Source: Hydractinia symbiolongicarpus
Lineage: Eukaryota; Cnidaria; Hydrozoa; Anthoathecata; Hydractiniidae
Direction of reading: 5' to 3'
Length of the DNA stretch: 64,000 bases
Assembly (NCBI RefSeq): GCF_029227915.1
Contig: NC_079877.1
Location: forward strand, 34,933,851-34,997,850
The translations under genes were made by a program, and so were the position numbers. Below the pieces are notes generated by a model, which saw only the letters and a program-made list of their open reading frames with translations, was not told the DNA's origin and searched no databases. Below, piece after piece: positions 24,783 to 36,828 of this stretch. Numbering within the stretch: the stretch's first letter is position 1; each line of letters starts with the position of its first letter.

Positions 24783-24985
24783 ATGAAAACATTTTTAAAA
24801 ACTACAAGTCTCATGCGTTTTAGTGGCGAAAACATATTATAAAAAATCGTTCGGGAAATGAGTTTACTCCCTGGGTACTTTCTTTGTATACTTTTGATTA
24901 TACGGGCCGAGTCCGGGATTTACGGGAAATCGCAGGTTTTCGTTTGCCGGCGATTAAACTTCTTTTATTCAGCGTCTCATCAAAA
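24783..24985. repeat. Satellite unit with degraded A-rich stretch
   Basis: A 203-bp type A unit with GTGGCGAAAACATATTATAAAA where other units have GTGGTGAAAAAATAATTTAAAA, and GATTATACGG in place of GACTATACGG. It adjoins the most divergent unit of the array. Confidence 0.75.
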
Positions 24986-25145
24986 ATGAAAACATTTTTG
25001 AAAACAAAAAGTCTCATGCGTTTTAGAGGTGAAAAAATGAATTAAAAAATCGTTCGGGAAAAGAGGGCCAAGCCAGGGATTTACGGAAATCGTGGGGTTT
25101 CGCGTGCCGGCGATTAAACCTCTTTCATTAAGCGTCTCTTCAAAA
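24986..25145. repeat. Divergent 160-bp unit with 43-bp deletion
   Basis: CGGGAAA runs directly into AGAGGGCCAAGCC, so the segment normally holding GAGTTTACTC, the GTATAC site and the GACTATAC stretch is missing. The rest has more substitutions than neighbouring units: GTTTTAGAGGTG, AAAATGAATTAAAA, TACGGAAATCGTGGGG, TTTCGCGTGCC and CGTCTCTTC. It is found once only. A single-copy, substitution-rich unit is the sort of sequence expected where homogenisation has been weak. Confidence 0.88.
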
Positions 25146-26535
25146 ATGAAAACATTTTTGAAAACTACAAGTCTCATGCGTTTTAGTGGTGAAATAATAA
25201 TTTAAAAAATCGTTTTGGAAATGAGTTTACTCACAGGGTACTTTCTTTGTATACTTTTGACTATACGGGCCGAGTCCAGGGTTTACGGGAAATCGCAGGT
25301 TTTCGTTTGCCGGCGATTAAACTTCTTTTATTCAGCGTCTCATCAAAAATGAAAACATTTTTAAAAACTACAAGTCTCATGGGCTTTAGTGGTGAAATAA
25401 TAATTTAAAAAATCGTTCGGGAAATGAGTATACACCCTGGGTACTTTCTTTGTATACTTTTGAGTATACGGGCCGAGTCCGGGATTTACGGGAAATCGCA
25501 GGTTTTCGTTTGCCGGCGATTAACCCACTTTCATTAGGCGTCTCATCAAAAATGAAAACATTTCTGAAAACTACAAGTCTCATTCGTTTTAGTGGTGAAA
25601 AAATAATTTAAACATTCGTTCGGGAAATGAGTTTACTCACTGGGTACTTTCCTTGTATACTTTTGACTATACGGGCCGAGTCCGGGATTTACGGGAAATC
25701 GCGGGTTTTCGTTTGCCGGCTATTAAACTTCTTTTATTCAGCGTCTCATCAAAAATGAAAACATTTTTAAAAACTACAAGTCTCATGGGCTTTAGTGGTG
25801 AAATAATAATTTAAAAAATCGTTTGGGAAATGAGTTTACTCGCTGGGTACTTTCTTTGTATACTTTTGACTATACGGGCTGAGTCCGGGATTAACGGGAA
25901 ATCGCAGGTTTTCGTTTGCCGGCGATTAAACTTCTTTTATTCAGCGTCTCATCAAAAATGAAAACATTTTTAAAAACTACAAGTCTCATGGGCTTTAGTG
26001 GTGAAATAATAATTTAAAAAATCGTTCGTGAAATGAGTTTACTCCCTGGGTACTTTCTTTGCATACTTTTGACTATACGGGCCGAGTCTGGGATTTACGG
26101 GAAATCGCAGGTTTTCGTTTGCCGGCGATTAAACTTCTTTTATTAAACGTCTCATCAAGAATGAAAACATGGGCTTTAGTGGTTAAATAATAATTTAAAA
26201 AATCGTTCGGGAAATGAGTTTACTCCCTGGGTACTTTTTTTGTATACTTTTGACTTTAGTCCGGGATTTACGGGAAATCGCAGGTTTTCGTTTGCCGGCG
26301 ATTAAACTTCTTTTATTCAGCGTCTCATCAAAAATGAAAACATTTTTAAAAACTACAGGTTTCATGCGTTTTAGTGGTGAAAAAATAATTTAAAAAATCG
26401 TTCGAGAAATGAGTTTACTCCCTGGGTACTTTCTTTGTATACTTTTGACTATACGGCCGAGTCCGGGGTTTACGGGAAATGGCGGGTTTTCGTTTGCCGG
26501 CGATTAAACTTCTTTTATTCAGCGTCTTATCAAAA
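25146..26535. repeat. Displaced copy of the 19-23.4 kb HOR
   Basis: After one linking unit and one at 25349 (GAGTATACACC), the section 25552-26333 is a third copy of the 782-bp HOR, and 26334-26535 is the ACAGGTTTCATGCG unit that follows it at 23221. The span 25349-26333 thus matches 21454-22438 at a distance of 3895 bp. The copy shows single differences such as GAGTATACGGG for GACTATACGGG and ACTCGCTGGG. Confidence 0.85.
26161..26333. repeat. Truncated 173-bp unit
   Basis: Both deletions present, with the CAAGA ending in the unit before it. It is the last unit of the displaced third copy of the 782-bp HOR. Confidence 0.9.
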
Positions 26536-27957
26536 ATGAAAACATTTTTGAAAACTACAAGTCTCATGGGCTTTAGTGGTGAAATAATAATTTAAAAAAT
26601 CGTTCGGGAAATGAGTTTACTCCCTGGGTATTTTCTTTGTATACTTTTGACTATACGGGCCGAGTCTGGGATTTACGGGAAATCGCAGGTTTTCGTTTGC
26701 CGGCGATTAAACTTCTTTTATTCAGCGTCTCATCAAAAATGAAAACATTTTTGAAAACTACAAGTCTCATGCGATTTAGTGGTGAAAAGATAATTTAAAA
26801 AATCGTTTTGGAAATGAGTTTACTCACAGGACACTTTCTTTGTATATATTCGACTATACGGGACAAGCCTGGGATTTACGGGAAATCGCGGGTTTTCGTT
26901 TGCCGGCGATTATACCTCTTTCATTAAGCGTCTCATTAAAAATGAAAACATTTTTGAAAACTACAAGCCTCATTCGTTCTAGTGGTGCAGAAATAATTTG
27001 AAAAATCGTTCGGGGAAATCAGTTTACTCCCTGGGTACTTTCTTTGTATACTTTTGACTAAACGGGCCAAGCCCGGGATATTCGGGAAATCGCGGGTTTT
27101 CGTTTGCCGGCGATTAAACTTCTTTTATTCAGCGTCTCATCAAAAATGAAAACATTTTTGAAAACTACAAGTCTTATGCGTTTTAGTGGTGAAAAAATAA
27201 TTTAAAAAATCTTTCTGGAAATGAGTTTACTCACAGGGTACTTTCTTTTTATACATTCGACTATACGGGCCATGCCCGGGATTTACGGGAAATCGCGGGT
27301 TTTCGTTTGCCGGCGATTAACCCTCTTTCATTAAGCGTCTCATCAAAAATGAAAACATTTTTGAAAACTACAAGTCTCATGCGTTTTAGTGGTGAAAAAA
27401 AAATTTAAAAAATCGTTCGGGAAATAATGTTACTCCCTGGGTACTTTCTTTGTATACATTCGACTACACGGGCCAAGCCCGGGATTTAGGGGAAATCGCT
27501 GGTTTTCGTTTGCCGGCGATTAAACCTCTTTCATTAGGCGTCTCATCAAAAATGAAAAATTTTTTGAAAACTACAAGTCTCATGCGTTTTAGTGGTGAAA
27601 AAATAATTTAAAAAATCGTTCGGGAAATGAGTTTACTCCCTGGGTACTTTCTTTGTATACTTTGGACTATACGGGCCGAGTCCGGGATTTACGGGAAATG
27701 GCGGGTTTTCGTTTGCCGGCGATTAAACTTCTTTTATTCAGTGTCTCATCAAAAATGAAAACATTTTTGAAAACTACAAGTCTCATGCGTTTTAGTGGTG
27801 AAAAGATAATTTAAAAAATCGTTTTGGAAATGAGTTTACTCACAGGGTAATTTCTTTGTATACATTCGACTATACGGGCCAAGCCCGGGATTTACGGGAA
27901 ATCGCGGGTTTTTGTTTGTCGGCGATTAAACCACTTTCATTAAGCGTCTCATCAAAA
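26536..27957. repeat. Displaced, shortened copy of 17.4-19.1 kb
   Basis: Seven units in the order GGTATTTTC unit, GCGATTTAG/TATATTCG unit, type C unit, GACTAAACGGG/GATATTCGGG, ACTTATGCG with CTTTTTATAC, long-A-run unit with ACTACACGGG, and a type A unit. The order matches 17.4-19.1 kb but with the duplicated dimer present once. Private changes include CACAGGACAC, GGGCCATGCCC and GGAAATAATG. Confidence 0.8.
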
Positions 27958-29579
27958 ATGAAAACATTTTTAAAAACTACAAGTCTCATGGGCTTTAGTG
28001 GTGAAATAATAATTTAAAAAATCGTTCGGGAAATGAGTTTACTCCCTGGGTACTTTCTTTGTATACTTTTGACTATACGGGCCGAGTCTGGGATTTACGG
28101 GAAGTCGCTGTTTTTCGTTTGCCGGCGATTAAACTTCTTTTATTCAGCGTCTCATCAAAAATGAAAACATTTTTGAAAACTACAAGTCTCATACGATTTA
28201 GTGGTGAAAGGATAATTTAAAAAATCGTTCTGGAAATGAGTTTACTCACAGGGTACTTTCTTTGTATACATTCGACTATACGGGCAAGCCCGGGATTTAC
28301 GGGAAATCGCGGGTTTTCGTTTGCCGGCGATTAAACCTCTTTCATTAAGCGTCTCATTAAAAATGAAAACATTTTTGAAAACTACAAGTCTCATTCGTTC
28401 TAGTGGTGCAGAAATAATTTGAAAAATCGTTCGGGAAATCAGTTTATTCCTTGGGTACTTTCTTTATATACATTCAACTATACGGGCCAAGCCCAGGATT
28501 TACGGGAAATCGCGGGTTTTCGTTTGCCGGCGATTAAAATTCTTTTATTCAGCGTCTCATCAAAAATGAAACCAAGTTTAAAAACTACAAGTCTCATGCG
28601 TTTTAGTGGTTAAAATATAATTTAAAAAATCGTTCGGGAAATGAGTTTACTCCCTGGGTACTTTTTTTGTATAATTTTGACTATACGAGCCAAGCCCGGG
28701 ATTTACGGGAAATCGCGGGTTTTCGTTTGCCGGCGATTAAACTTCTTTTATTCAGCGTCTCATCAAAAATGAAAACATTTTTAAAAACTACAAGTCTCAT
28801 GGGCTTTAGTGGTGAAATAATAATTTAAAAAATCGTTCGGGAAATGAGTTTACTCCCTGGGTACTTTCTTTGTATACTTTTGACTATACGGGCCGAGTCT
28901 GGGATTTACGGGAAGTCGCTGTTTTTCGTTTGCCGGCGATTAAACTTCTTTTATTCAGCGTCTCATCAAAAATGAAAACATTTTTGAAAACTACAAGTCT
29001 CATACGATTTAGTGGTGAAAGGATAATTTAAAAAATCGTTCTGGAAATGAGTTTACTCACAGGGTACTTTCTTTGTATACATTCGACTATACGGGCAAGC
29101 CCGGGATTTACGGGAAATCGCGGGTTTTCGTTTGCCGGCGATTAAACCTCTTTCATTAAGCGTCTCATTAAAAATGAAAACATTTTTGAAAACTACAAGT
29201 CTCATTCGTTCTAGTGGTGCAGAAATAATTTGAAAAATCGTTCGGGAAATCAGTTTATTCCTTGGGTACTTTCTTTATATACATTCAACTATACGGGCCA
29301 AGCCCAGGATTTACGGGAAATCGCGGGTTTTCGTTTGCCGGCGATTAAAATTCTTTTATTCAGCGTCTCATCAAAAATGAAACCAAGTTTAAAAACTACA
29401 AGTCTCATGCGTTTTAGTGGTTAAAATATAATTTAAAAAATCGTTCGGGAAATGAGTTTACTCCCTGGGTACTTTTTTTGTATAATTTTGACTATACGAG
29501 CCAAGCCCGGGATTTACGGGAAATCGCGGGTTTTCGTTTGCCGGCGATTAAACTTCTTTTATTCAGCGTCTCATCAAAA
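27958..29579. repeat. 811-bp HOR, two almost identical tandem copies
   Basis: Copies at 27958-28768 and 28769-29579 contain four units of 203, 202, 203 and 203 bp. On reading I found no difference between them, including private markers such as GAAGTCGCTGTTTTTCG, CATACGATTTAG, GTGAAAGGATAA, a missing base in ACGGGCAAGCCC, GCCCAGGATTT and GTATAATTTTGAC. The order (GGGCTTTAG, GCGATTTAG-like, type C, AAACCAAG) is the one seen at 4.3-7.9 kb. The lack of differences suggests a very recent duplication or conversion. Confidence 0.9.
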
Positions 29580-31406
29580 ATGAAAACATTTTTGAAAACT
29601 ACAAGTCTTATGCGTTTTAGTGGTGAAAAAATAATTTAAAAAATCGTTCTGGAAATGAGTTTACTCACAGGGTACTTTCTTTGTATACATTCGACTATAC
29701 GGGCCAAGCCCAGGATTTGTGGGAAATCGCGGGTTTTCGTTTGCCGGCGATTAAACCTCTTTTATTCAGCGTCTCATCAAAAATGAAAACATTTTTGAAA
29801 ACTACAAGTCTTATGCGTTTTAGTGGTGAAAAAATAATTTAAAAAATCGTTCGGGAAATGAGTTTACTCCCTGGGTACTTTCTTTGTATAATTTTGACTA
29901 TACGAGCCAAGCCCGGGATTTACGGGAAATTGCGGGTTTTCGTTTGCCGGCGATTAAACTTCTTTTATTCAGCGTCTCATCAAAAATGAAAACATTTTTG
30001 AAAACTACAAGTATTATGCGTTTTAGTGGTGAAAAAATAATTTAAAAAATCGTTCTGGAAATGAGTTTACTCACAGGGTACTTTCTTTGTATACATTCGA
30101 CTATACGGGCCAAGCCCAGGATTTGTGGGAAATCGCGGGTTTTCGTTTGCCGGCGATTAAACCTCTTTTATTCAGCGTCCTATCAAAAATGAAAACATTT
30201 TTGAAAACTACAAGTCTCATGCGTTTTAGTGGTTAAAATATAATTTAAAAAATCGTTCGGGAAATGAGTTTACTCCCTGGGTACTTTCTTTGTATAATTT
30301 TGACTATACGAGCCAAGCCCGGGATTTACGGGAAATCGCGGGTTTTCGTTTGCCGGCGATTAAACTTCTTTTATTCAGCGTCTCATCAAAAATGAAAACA
30401 TTTTTGAAAACTACAAGTCTTATGCGTTTTAGTGGTGAAAAAATAATTTAAAAAATCGTTCTGGAAATAAGTTTACTCACAGGGTACTTTCTTTGTATAC
30501 ATTCGACTATACGGGCCAAGCCCAGGATTTGTGGGAAATCGCGGGTTTTCGTTTGCCGGCGATTAAACCTCTTTTATTCAGCGTCCCATCAAAAATGAAA
30601 ACATTTTTGAAAACTACAAGTCTCATGCGTTTTAGTGGTTAAAAAATAATTTAAAAAATTGTTTCGGAAATGAGTTTACTCCCTGGGTACTTTCTTTGTA
30701 TAATTTTGACTATACGGGCCAAGCCCGGGATTTACGGAAAATCGCGGGTTTTCGTTTGCCGGCGATTAAACTTCTTTTATTCAGCGTCTCATCAAAAATG
30801 AAAACATTTTTGAAAACTACAAGTCTTATGCGTTTTAGTGGTGAAAAAATAATTTAAAAAATCGTTCTGGAAATGAGTTTACTCACAGGGTACTTTCTTT
30901 GTATACATTTGACTATACGGGCCAAGCCCAGGATTTGTGGGAAATCGCGGGTTTTCGTTTGCCGGCGATTAAACCTCTTTCATTAAGCGTCTCATCAAAA
31001 ATAAATACATTTTTGAAAACTACAAGTCTCATGCGTTTTAGTGGTGAAAAAAAAATTTAAAAAATCGTTCGGGAAATAAGTTTACTCCCTGGGTACTTTC
31101 TTTGTATAATTTGGACTATACGGGCCAAGCCCGGGATTTACGGGAAATCGCGGGTTTTCGTTTGCCGGCGATTAAACTTCTTTTATTCAGCGTCTCATCA
31201 GAAATGAAAACATTTTTAAAAACTACAAGTCTCATGCGTTTTAGTGGTGAAAAAATAATTTAAAAAATCGTTCTGGAAATGAGTTTACTCACAAGGTACT
31301 TTCTTTGTATACATTCGACTATACGGGCCAAGCCCAGGATTTGTGGGAAATCGCGGGTTTTCGTTTGCCGGCGATTAAACCTCTTTCATTAAGCGTCTCA
31401 TCAAAA
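29580..31406. repeat. 406-bp dimer HOR, four to five copies
   Basis: Dimers start at 29580, 29986, 30392, 30798 and 31204. One unit is type B-like with CGTTCTGG, ACTCACAGGG, GCCCAGGATTTGTGGG and CCTCTTTTATTC. The other has TTCGGG, GTATAATTTTGAC and often ACGAGCCAAGCCC. The GATTTGTGGG marker sits at 29715, 30121, 30527, 30933 and 31339, mostly spaced by 406 bp. The last two dimers change to CCTCTTTCATTAAG at the end, a gradual transition into the next block. Confidence 0.9.
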
Positions 31407-32621
31407 ATGAATACATTTTTGAAAACTACAAGTCTCATGCGTTTTAGTGGTGAAAAAAAAATTTAAAAAATCGTTCGGGAAATGAGTTTACTCCCTGGGT
31501 ACTTTCTTTGTATACATTCGACTACACGAGACAAGCCCGGGTTTTAGGGGAAATCGCTGGTTTTCGTTTGCCGGCAATTAAACCTCTTTCATTAAGCGTC
31601 TCATCAAAAATGAAAACATTTTTAAAATCTACAAGTCTCATGCGTTTTAGTGGTTAAAAAATAATTTAAAAAATCGTTCGGGAAATGAGTTTACTCCCTG
31701 GGCACTTTCTTTGTATACTTTTGACTATACGGGCCGACTCCGGGATTTACAGGAAATCGCGGGTTTTCGTTTCCGGCGATTAAACCTCTTTCATTAAGCG
31801 TCTCATCAAAAATGAATACATTTTTGAAAACTACAAGTCTCATGCGTTTTAGTGGTGAAAAAAAAATTTAAAAAATCGTTCGGGAAATGAGTTTACTCCC
31901 TGGGTACTTTCTTTGTATACATTCGACTACACGAGACAAGCCCGGGTTTTAGGGGAAATCGCTGGTTTTCGTTTGCCGGCAATTAAACCTCTTTCATTAA
32001 GCGTCTCATCAAAAATGAAAACATTTTTAAAATCTACAAGTCTCATGCGTTTTAGTGGTTAAAAAATAATTTAAAAAATCGTTCGGGAAATGAGTTTACT
32101 CCCTGGGCACTTTCTTTGTATACTTTTGACTATACGGGCCGACTCCGGGATTTACAGGAAATCGCGGGTTTTCGTTTCCGGCGATTAAACTTCTTTTATT
32201 CAGCGTCCCATCAAAAATGAATACATTTTTGAAAACTACAAGTCTCATGCGTTTTAGTGGTGAAAAAAAAATTTAAAAAATCGTTCGGGAAATGAGTTTA
32301 CTCCCTGGGTACTTTCTTTGTATACATTCGACTACACGAGACAAGCCCGGGTTTTAGGGGAAATCGCTGGTTTTCGTTTGCCGGCGATTAAACCTCTTTC
32401 ATTAAGCGTCTCATCAAAAATGAAAACATTTTTGAAATCTACAAGTCTCATGCGTTTTAGTGGTTAAAAAATAATTTAAAAAATCGTTCGGGAAATGAGT
32501 TTACTCCCTGGGCACTTTCTTTGTATACTTTTGACTATACGGGCCGACTCCGGGATTTACGGGAAATCGCGGGTTTTCGTTTCCGGCGATTAAACTTCTT
32601 TTATTCAGCGTCCCATCAAAA
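31407..32621. repeat. 405-bp dimer HOR, three copies
   Basis: Copies at 31407-31811, 31812-32216 and 32217-32621. One unit (ATGAATACATTTTTG, ACTACACGAGACAAG, GGGTTTTAGGGGAAATCGC) alternates with a second of 202 bp (CTGGGCACTTTC, GGGCCGACTCCGGG, TTTCCGG). Copy ends vary between CCTCTTTCATTAAG and CTTCTTTTATTCAG. Confidence 0.9.
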
Positions 32622-33634
32622 ATGAAAACATTTTTGAAAAGTACAAGTCTCATGCGTTTTAGTGGTGAAAAAATAATATAAAAAATCGTTCGGGAAATGA
32701 GTTTACTCCCTGGGTACTTTCTTTGTATACTTTTGACTATACGGGCCGAGTCCGGGGTTTACGGGAAATGGCGGGTTTTCGTTTGCCGGCGATTAAATTC
32801 CATTTATTCAGCGTCTCATCAAAAATGAAAACATTTTTAAAAACTACAAGTCTCATGGGCTTTAGTGGTGAAATAATAATTTAAAAAATCGTTCGGGAAA
32901 TGAGTTTACTCCCTGGGTACTTTCTTTGTATTCATTCGACTACACGAGTCAAGCCCGGGTTTTAGGGGAAATCGCTGGTTTTCGTTTGCCGGCGATTAAA
33001 CCTCTTTCATTAAGCGTCTCATCAAAAATGAAAACATTTTTGAAAACTACAAGTCTCATGCGTTTTAGTGGTTAAAAAATAATTTAAAAAATCGTTCGGG
33101 AAATGAGTTTACTCCCTGGGTACTTTCTTTGTATACTTTTGACTATACGGGCCGAGTCCGGTATTTACGGGAAATCGCGGGTTTTCGTTTCCGGCGATTA
33201 AACTTCTTTTATTCAGCGTCCCATCAAAAATGAAAACATTTTTGAAAACTACAAGTCTCATGCGTTTAAGTGGTGAAAAAATAATTTAAAAAATCGTTCG
33301 GGAAATGAGTTTACTCCCTGGGTACTTTCTTTGTATACTTTTGACTATACGGGCCGAGTCCGGGGTTTACGGGAAATGGCGGGTTTTCGTTTGCCGGCGA
33401 TTAAACTCCATTTAATCAGCGTCTGATCAAAAATAAAACATTTTTAAAAACTACAAGTCTCATGGGCTTTAGTGGTGAAATAATAATTTAAAAAATCGTT
33501 CGGGAAATGAGTTTACTCCCTGGGTACTTTCTTTGTATACTTTTGACAATACGGGCGGAGTCTGGGATTTACGGGAAATCGCAGGTTTTCGTTTGCCGGC
33601 GATTAAACTTCTTTTATTCAGCGTCTCATCAAAA

Positions 33635-33806
33635 ATGAAAACATGGGCTTTAGTGGTTAAATAATAATTTAAAAAATCGTTCGGGAAATGAGTTTACTCC
33701 CTGGTTACTTTTTTGTATACTTTTGACTTTAGACCGGGATTTACGGGAAATCGCAGGTTCTCGTTTGCCGGCGATTAAACTTCTTTTATTCAGCGTCTCA
33801 TCAAAA
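33635..33806. repeat. Truncated 172-bp unit
   Basis: Both deletions, plus one T fewer in TTACTTTTTTGTATAC and GACTTTAGACC in place of GACTTTAGTCC. The GGTTACTTTTTT and TTAGACC markers are shared with the 193-bp units at 45555 and 52850, which lack the 22-bp deletion. Confidence 0.9.
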
Positions 33807-33987
33807 ATGAAAACATGGGCTTTAGTGGTGAAATAATAATTTAAAAAATCGTTCGGGAAATGAGTTTACTCCCTGGGTACTTTCTTTGTACACTTTTGAC
33901 TATACGGGCCGAGTCCGGGATTTAAGGGAAATCGCGGGTTTTCATTTGCCGGCGATTAAACTTCTTTTATTCAGCGTCCCATCAAAA
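33807..33987. repeat. 181-bp unit with only the 22-bp deletion
   Basis: AAAACAT joins GGGCTTTAG, but the GACTATACGGGCCGAGTCC segment is complete. It follows a doubly deleted unit, the reverse order of the pair at 11896-12249. The unit also carries TTTGTACAC and GATTTAAGGG, the marker that opens each of the next HOR copies. Confidence 0.9.
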
Positions 33988-36828
33988 ATGAAAACATTTT
34001 TGAAAACTACAAGTCTCATGTGTTTTAGTGGTGAAAAAATAATATAAAAAATCGTTCGGGAAATAGGTTTACTCCCTGGGTACTTTCTTTGTATACTTTT
34101 GACTATACGGGCCAAGCCCGGGATTTACGGGAAATGGCGAGTTTTCGTTTGCCGGCGATTAATCTTCTTTTATTCAGTGTCTCATCAAAAATGAAAACAT
34201 TTTTAAAAACTACAAGTCTCATGCGTTTTAGTGGTGAAAAGATAATTTAAAAAATCGTTTTGGAAATGAGTTTACTCACAGGGTACTTTCTTTGTATACA
34301 TTCGACTATACGGGCCAAGCCCGGGATTTACGGGAAATCGCGGGTTTTTGTTTGCCGGCGATTAAACCACTTTCATTAATCGTCTCATCAAAAATGAAAA
34401 CATTTCTGAAAACTACAGGTGTCATGCGTTTTAATGGTGAAAAATTAATTTAAAAAATCGTTTGGGAAATGAGTTTACTCCCTGGGTACTTTCTTTGTAT
34501 ACTTTTGAATATACGGGTCGAGTCCGGGATTTACGGGAAATCGCGGGTTTTCGTTACCCGGCGATTAAACTTCTTTTATTTAGCGTATCATCAAAAATGA
34601 AAACATTTTTAAAAACTACAAGTCTCATGGGCTTTAGTGGTGAAATAATAATTTAAAAAATCGTTTGGGAAATGAGTTTACTCCCTGGGTACTTTCTTTG
34701 TATACTTTTGACTATACGGGCCGAGTCCGGGATTTACGGGAAATCGCAGGTTTTGGTTTGCCGGCGATTAAACTTCTTTTAATCAGCGTCTCATCAAAAA
34801 TGAAAACATTTTTGAAAACTAAAAGTCTTATGCGTTTTAGTGGTGAAAAAATAATTTAAAAAATCGTTCTGAAAATGAGTTTACTCACAGGGTACTTTCT
34901 TTGTATACATTCGACTATACGGGCCAAGCCCGGGATTTACGGGAAATCACGGGTTTTCGTTTGCCGGCGATTAAACCTCTTTCATTAGGCGTCTCATCCA
35001 AAATGAAAACATTTTTGAAAACTACAAGTCTCATGCGTTTTAGTGGTGAAAAAATAATATAAAAAATCGTTCCGGAAATGAGTTTACTTCTTGGGTACTT
35101 TCTTTGTATACTTTTGACTATACCGGCCAAGCCTGGGATTTACGGGAAATGGCGGGTTTTCGTTTGCCGGCGATTAAACTTCTTTTATTCAGTGTCTCAT
35201 CAAAAATGAAAACATTTTTAAAAACTACAAGTCTCATGCGTTTTAGTAGTGAAAAGATAATTTAAAAAATCGTTTTGGAAATGAGTTTACTCACAGGGTA
35301 CTTTCTTTGTATACATTCGACTATACGGGCCAAGCCCGGGATTTACGGGAAATCGCGGGTTTTTGTTTGCCGGCGATTAAACCACTTTCATTAATCGTCT
35401 CATCAAAAATGAAAACATTTCTGAAAACTACAGGTCTCATGCGTTTTAATGGTGAAAAATTAATTTAAAAAATCGTTCGGGAAATGAGTTTACTCCCTGG
35501 GTACTTTCTTTGTATACTTTTGAATATACGGGCCGAGTCCGGGATTTACGGGAAATCGCGGGTTTTCGTTAGCCGGCGATTAAACTTCTTTTATTTAGCG
35601 TATCATCAAAAATGAAAACATTTTTAAAAACTACAAGTCTCATGGGCTTTAGTGGTGAAATAATAATTTAAAAAATCGTTTGGGAAATGAGTTTACTCCC
35701 TGGGTACTTTCTTTGTAAACTTTTGACTATACGGGCCGAGTCCGGGATTTAAGGGAAATCGCAGGTTTTGGTTTGCCGGCGATTAAACTTCTTTTATTCA
35801 GCGTCTCATCAAAAATGAAAACATTTTTGAAAACTAAAAGTCTTATGCGTTTTAGTGGTGAAAAAATAATTTAAAAAATCGTTCTGAAAATGAGTTTACT
35901 CACAGGGTACTTTCTTTGTATACATTCGACTATACGGGCCAAGCCCGGGATTTACGGGAAATCACGGGTTTTCGTTTGCCGGCGATTAAACCTCTTTCAT
36001 TAGGCGTCTCATCAAAAATGAAAACATTTTTGAAAACTACAAGTCTCATGCGTTTTAGTGGTGAAAAAATAATATAAAAAATCGTCCGGAAATGAGTTTA
36101 CTTCTTGGGTACTTTCTTTGCATACTTTTGACTATACGGGCCAAGCCCGGGATTTACGGGAAATGGCGGGTTTTCGTTTGCCGGCGATTAAACTTCTTTT
36201 ATTCAGTGTCTCATCAAAAATGAAAACATTTTTGAAAACTACAAGTCTCATGCGTTTTAGTGGTGAAAAAAAAATTTAAAAAATCGTTTTGGAAATGAGT
36301 TTACTCACAGGGTACTTTCTTTGTATACATTCGACTATACGGGCCAAGCCCGGGATTTACGGGAAATCGCAAGTTTTCGTTTGCCGGCGATTAAACCTCT
36401 TTCATTAAGCGTCTCATCACAAATGAAAACATTTTTGAAAACTACAAGTCTCATGCGTTTTAGTGGTGAAAAAAAAAATTAAAAAATCGTTCGGGAAATG
36501 AGTTTACTCCCTGGGTACTTTCTTTGTATACATTCGACTACACGGGCCAAGCCCGGGATTTAGGGGAAATCGCTGGTTTTCGTTTGCCGGCGATTAAACC
36601 TCTTTCAGTAGGCGTCTCCTCAAAAATGAAAACATTTTTGAAAACTACAAGTCTCATGCCTTTTAGTGGTGAAAAAATAATTTAAAAAATCGTTCGGGAA
36701 ATGAGTTTACTCCCTGGGTACTTTCTTTGTACACTTTTGACTATACGGGCCGAGTCCGGGATTTAAGGGAAATCGCGGGTTTTCATTTGCCGGCGATTAA
36801 ACTTCTTTTATTCAGCGTCCCATCAAAA
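33988..36828. repeat. 14-unit HOR (2841 bp) with internal 5-unit duplication
   Basis: Fourteen units. A five-unit section, 34191-35205, is repeated at 35206-36219 (CAGTGTCTC, TTTTTGTTTGCC with AACCACTTTC, AAAGTCTTATGCG and GAATATACGG markers). The remaining units are B and D types with long A runs. The next copy starts at 36829. The GATTTAAGGG marker lies at 33921 and 36762, 2841 bp apart. Confidence 0.88.

Larger units (their letters stand above)
32622..33987. repeat. Transition block with two deletion-bearing units
   Basis: Seven units: type A with GGGGTTTACGGGAAATGGCG and ATTCCATTT, a GTATTCATTCG/ACGAGTCAAGCC unit, TTTCCGG units, and a unit starting with ATAAAACATT, then the 172-bp and 181-bp truncated units. 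Parts are repeated near 42.1-42.5, 45.1-45.8 and 52.1-53.1 kb. Confidence 0.8.
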
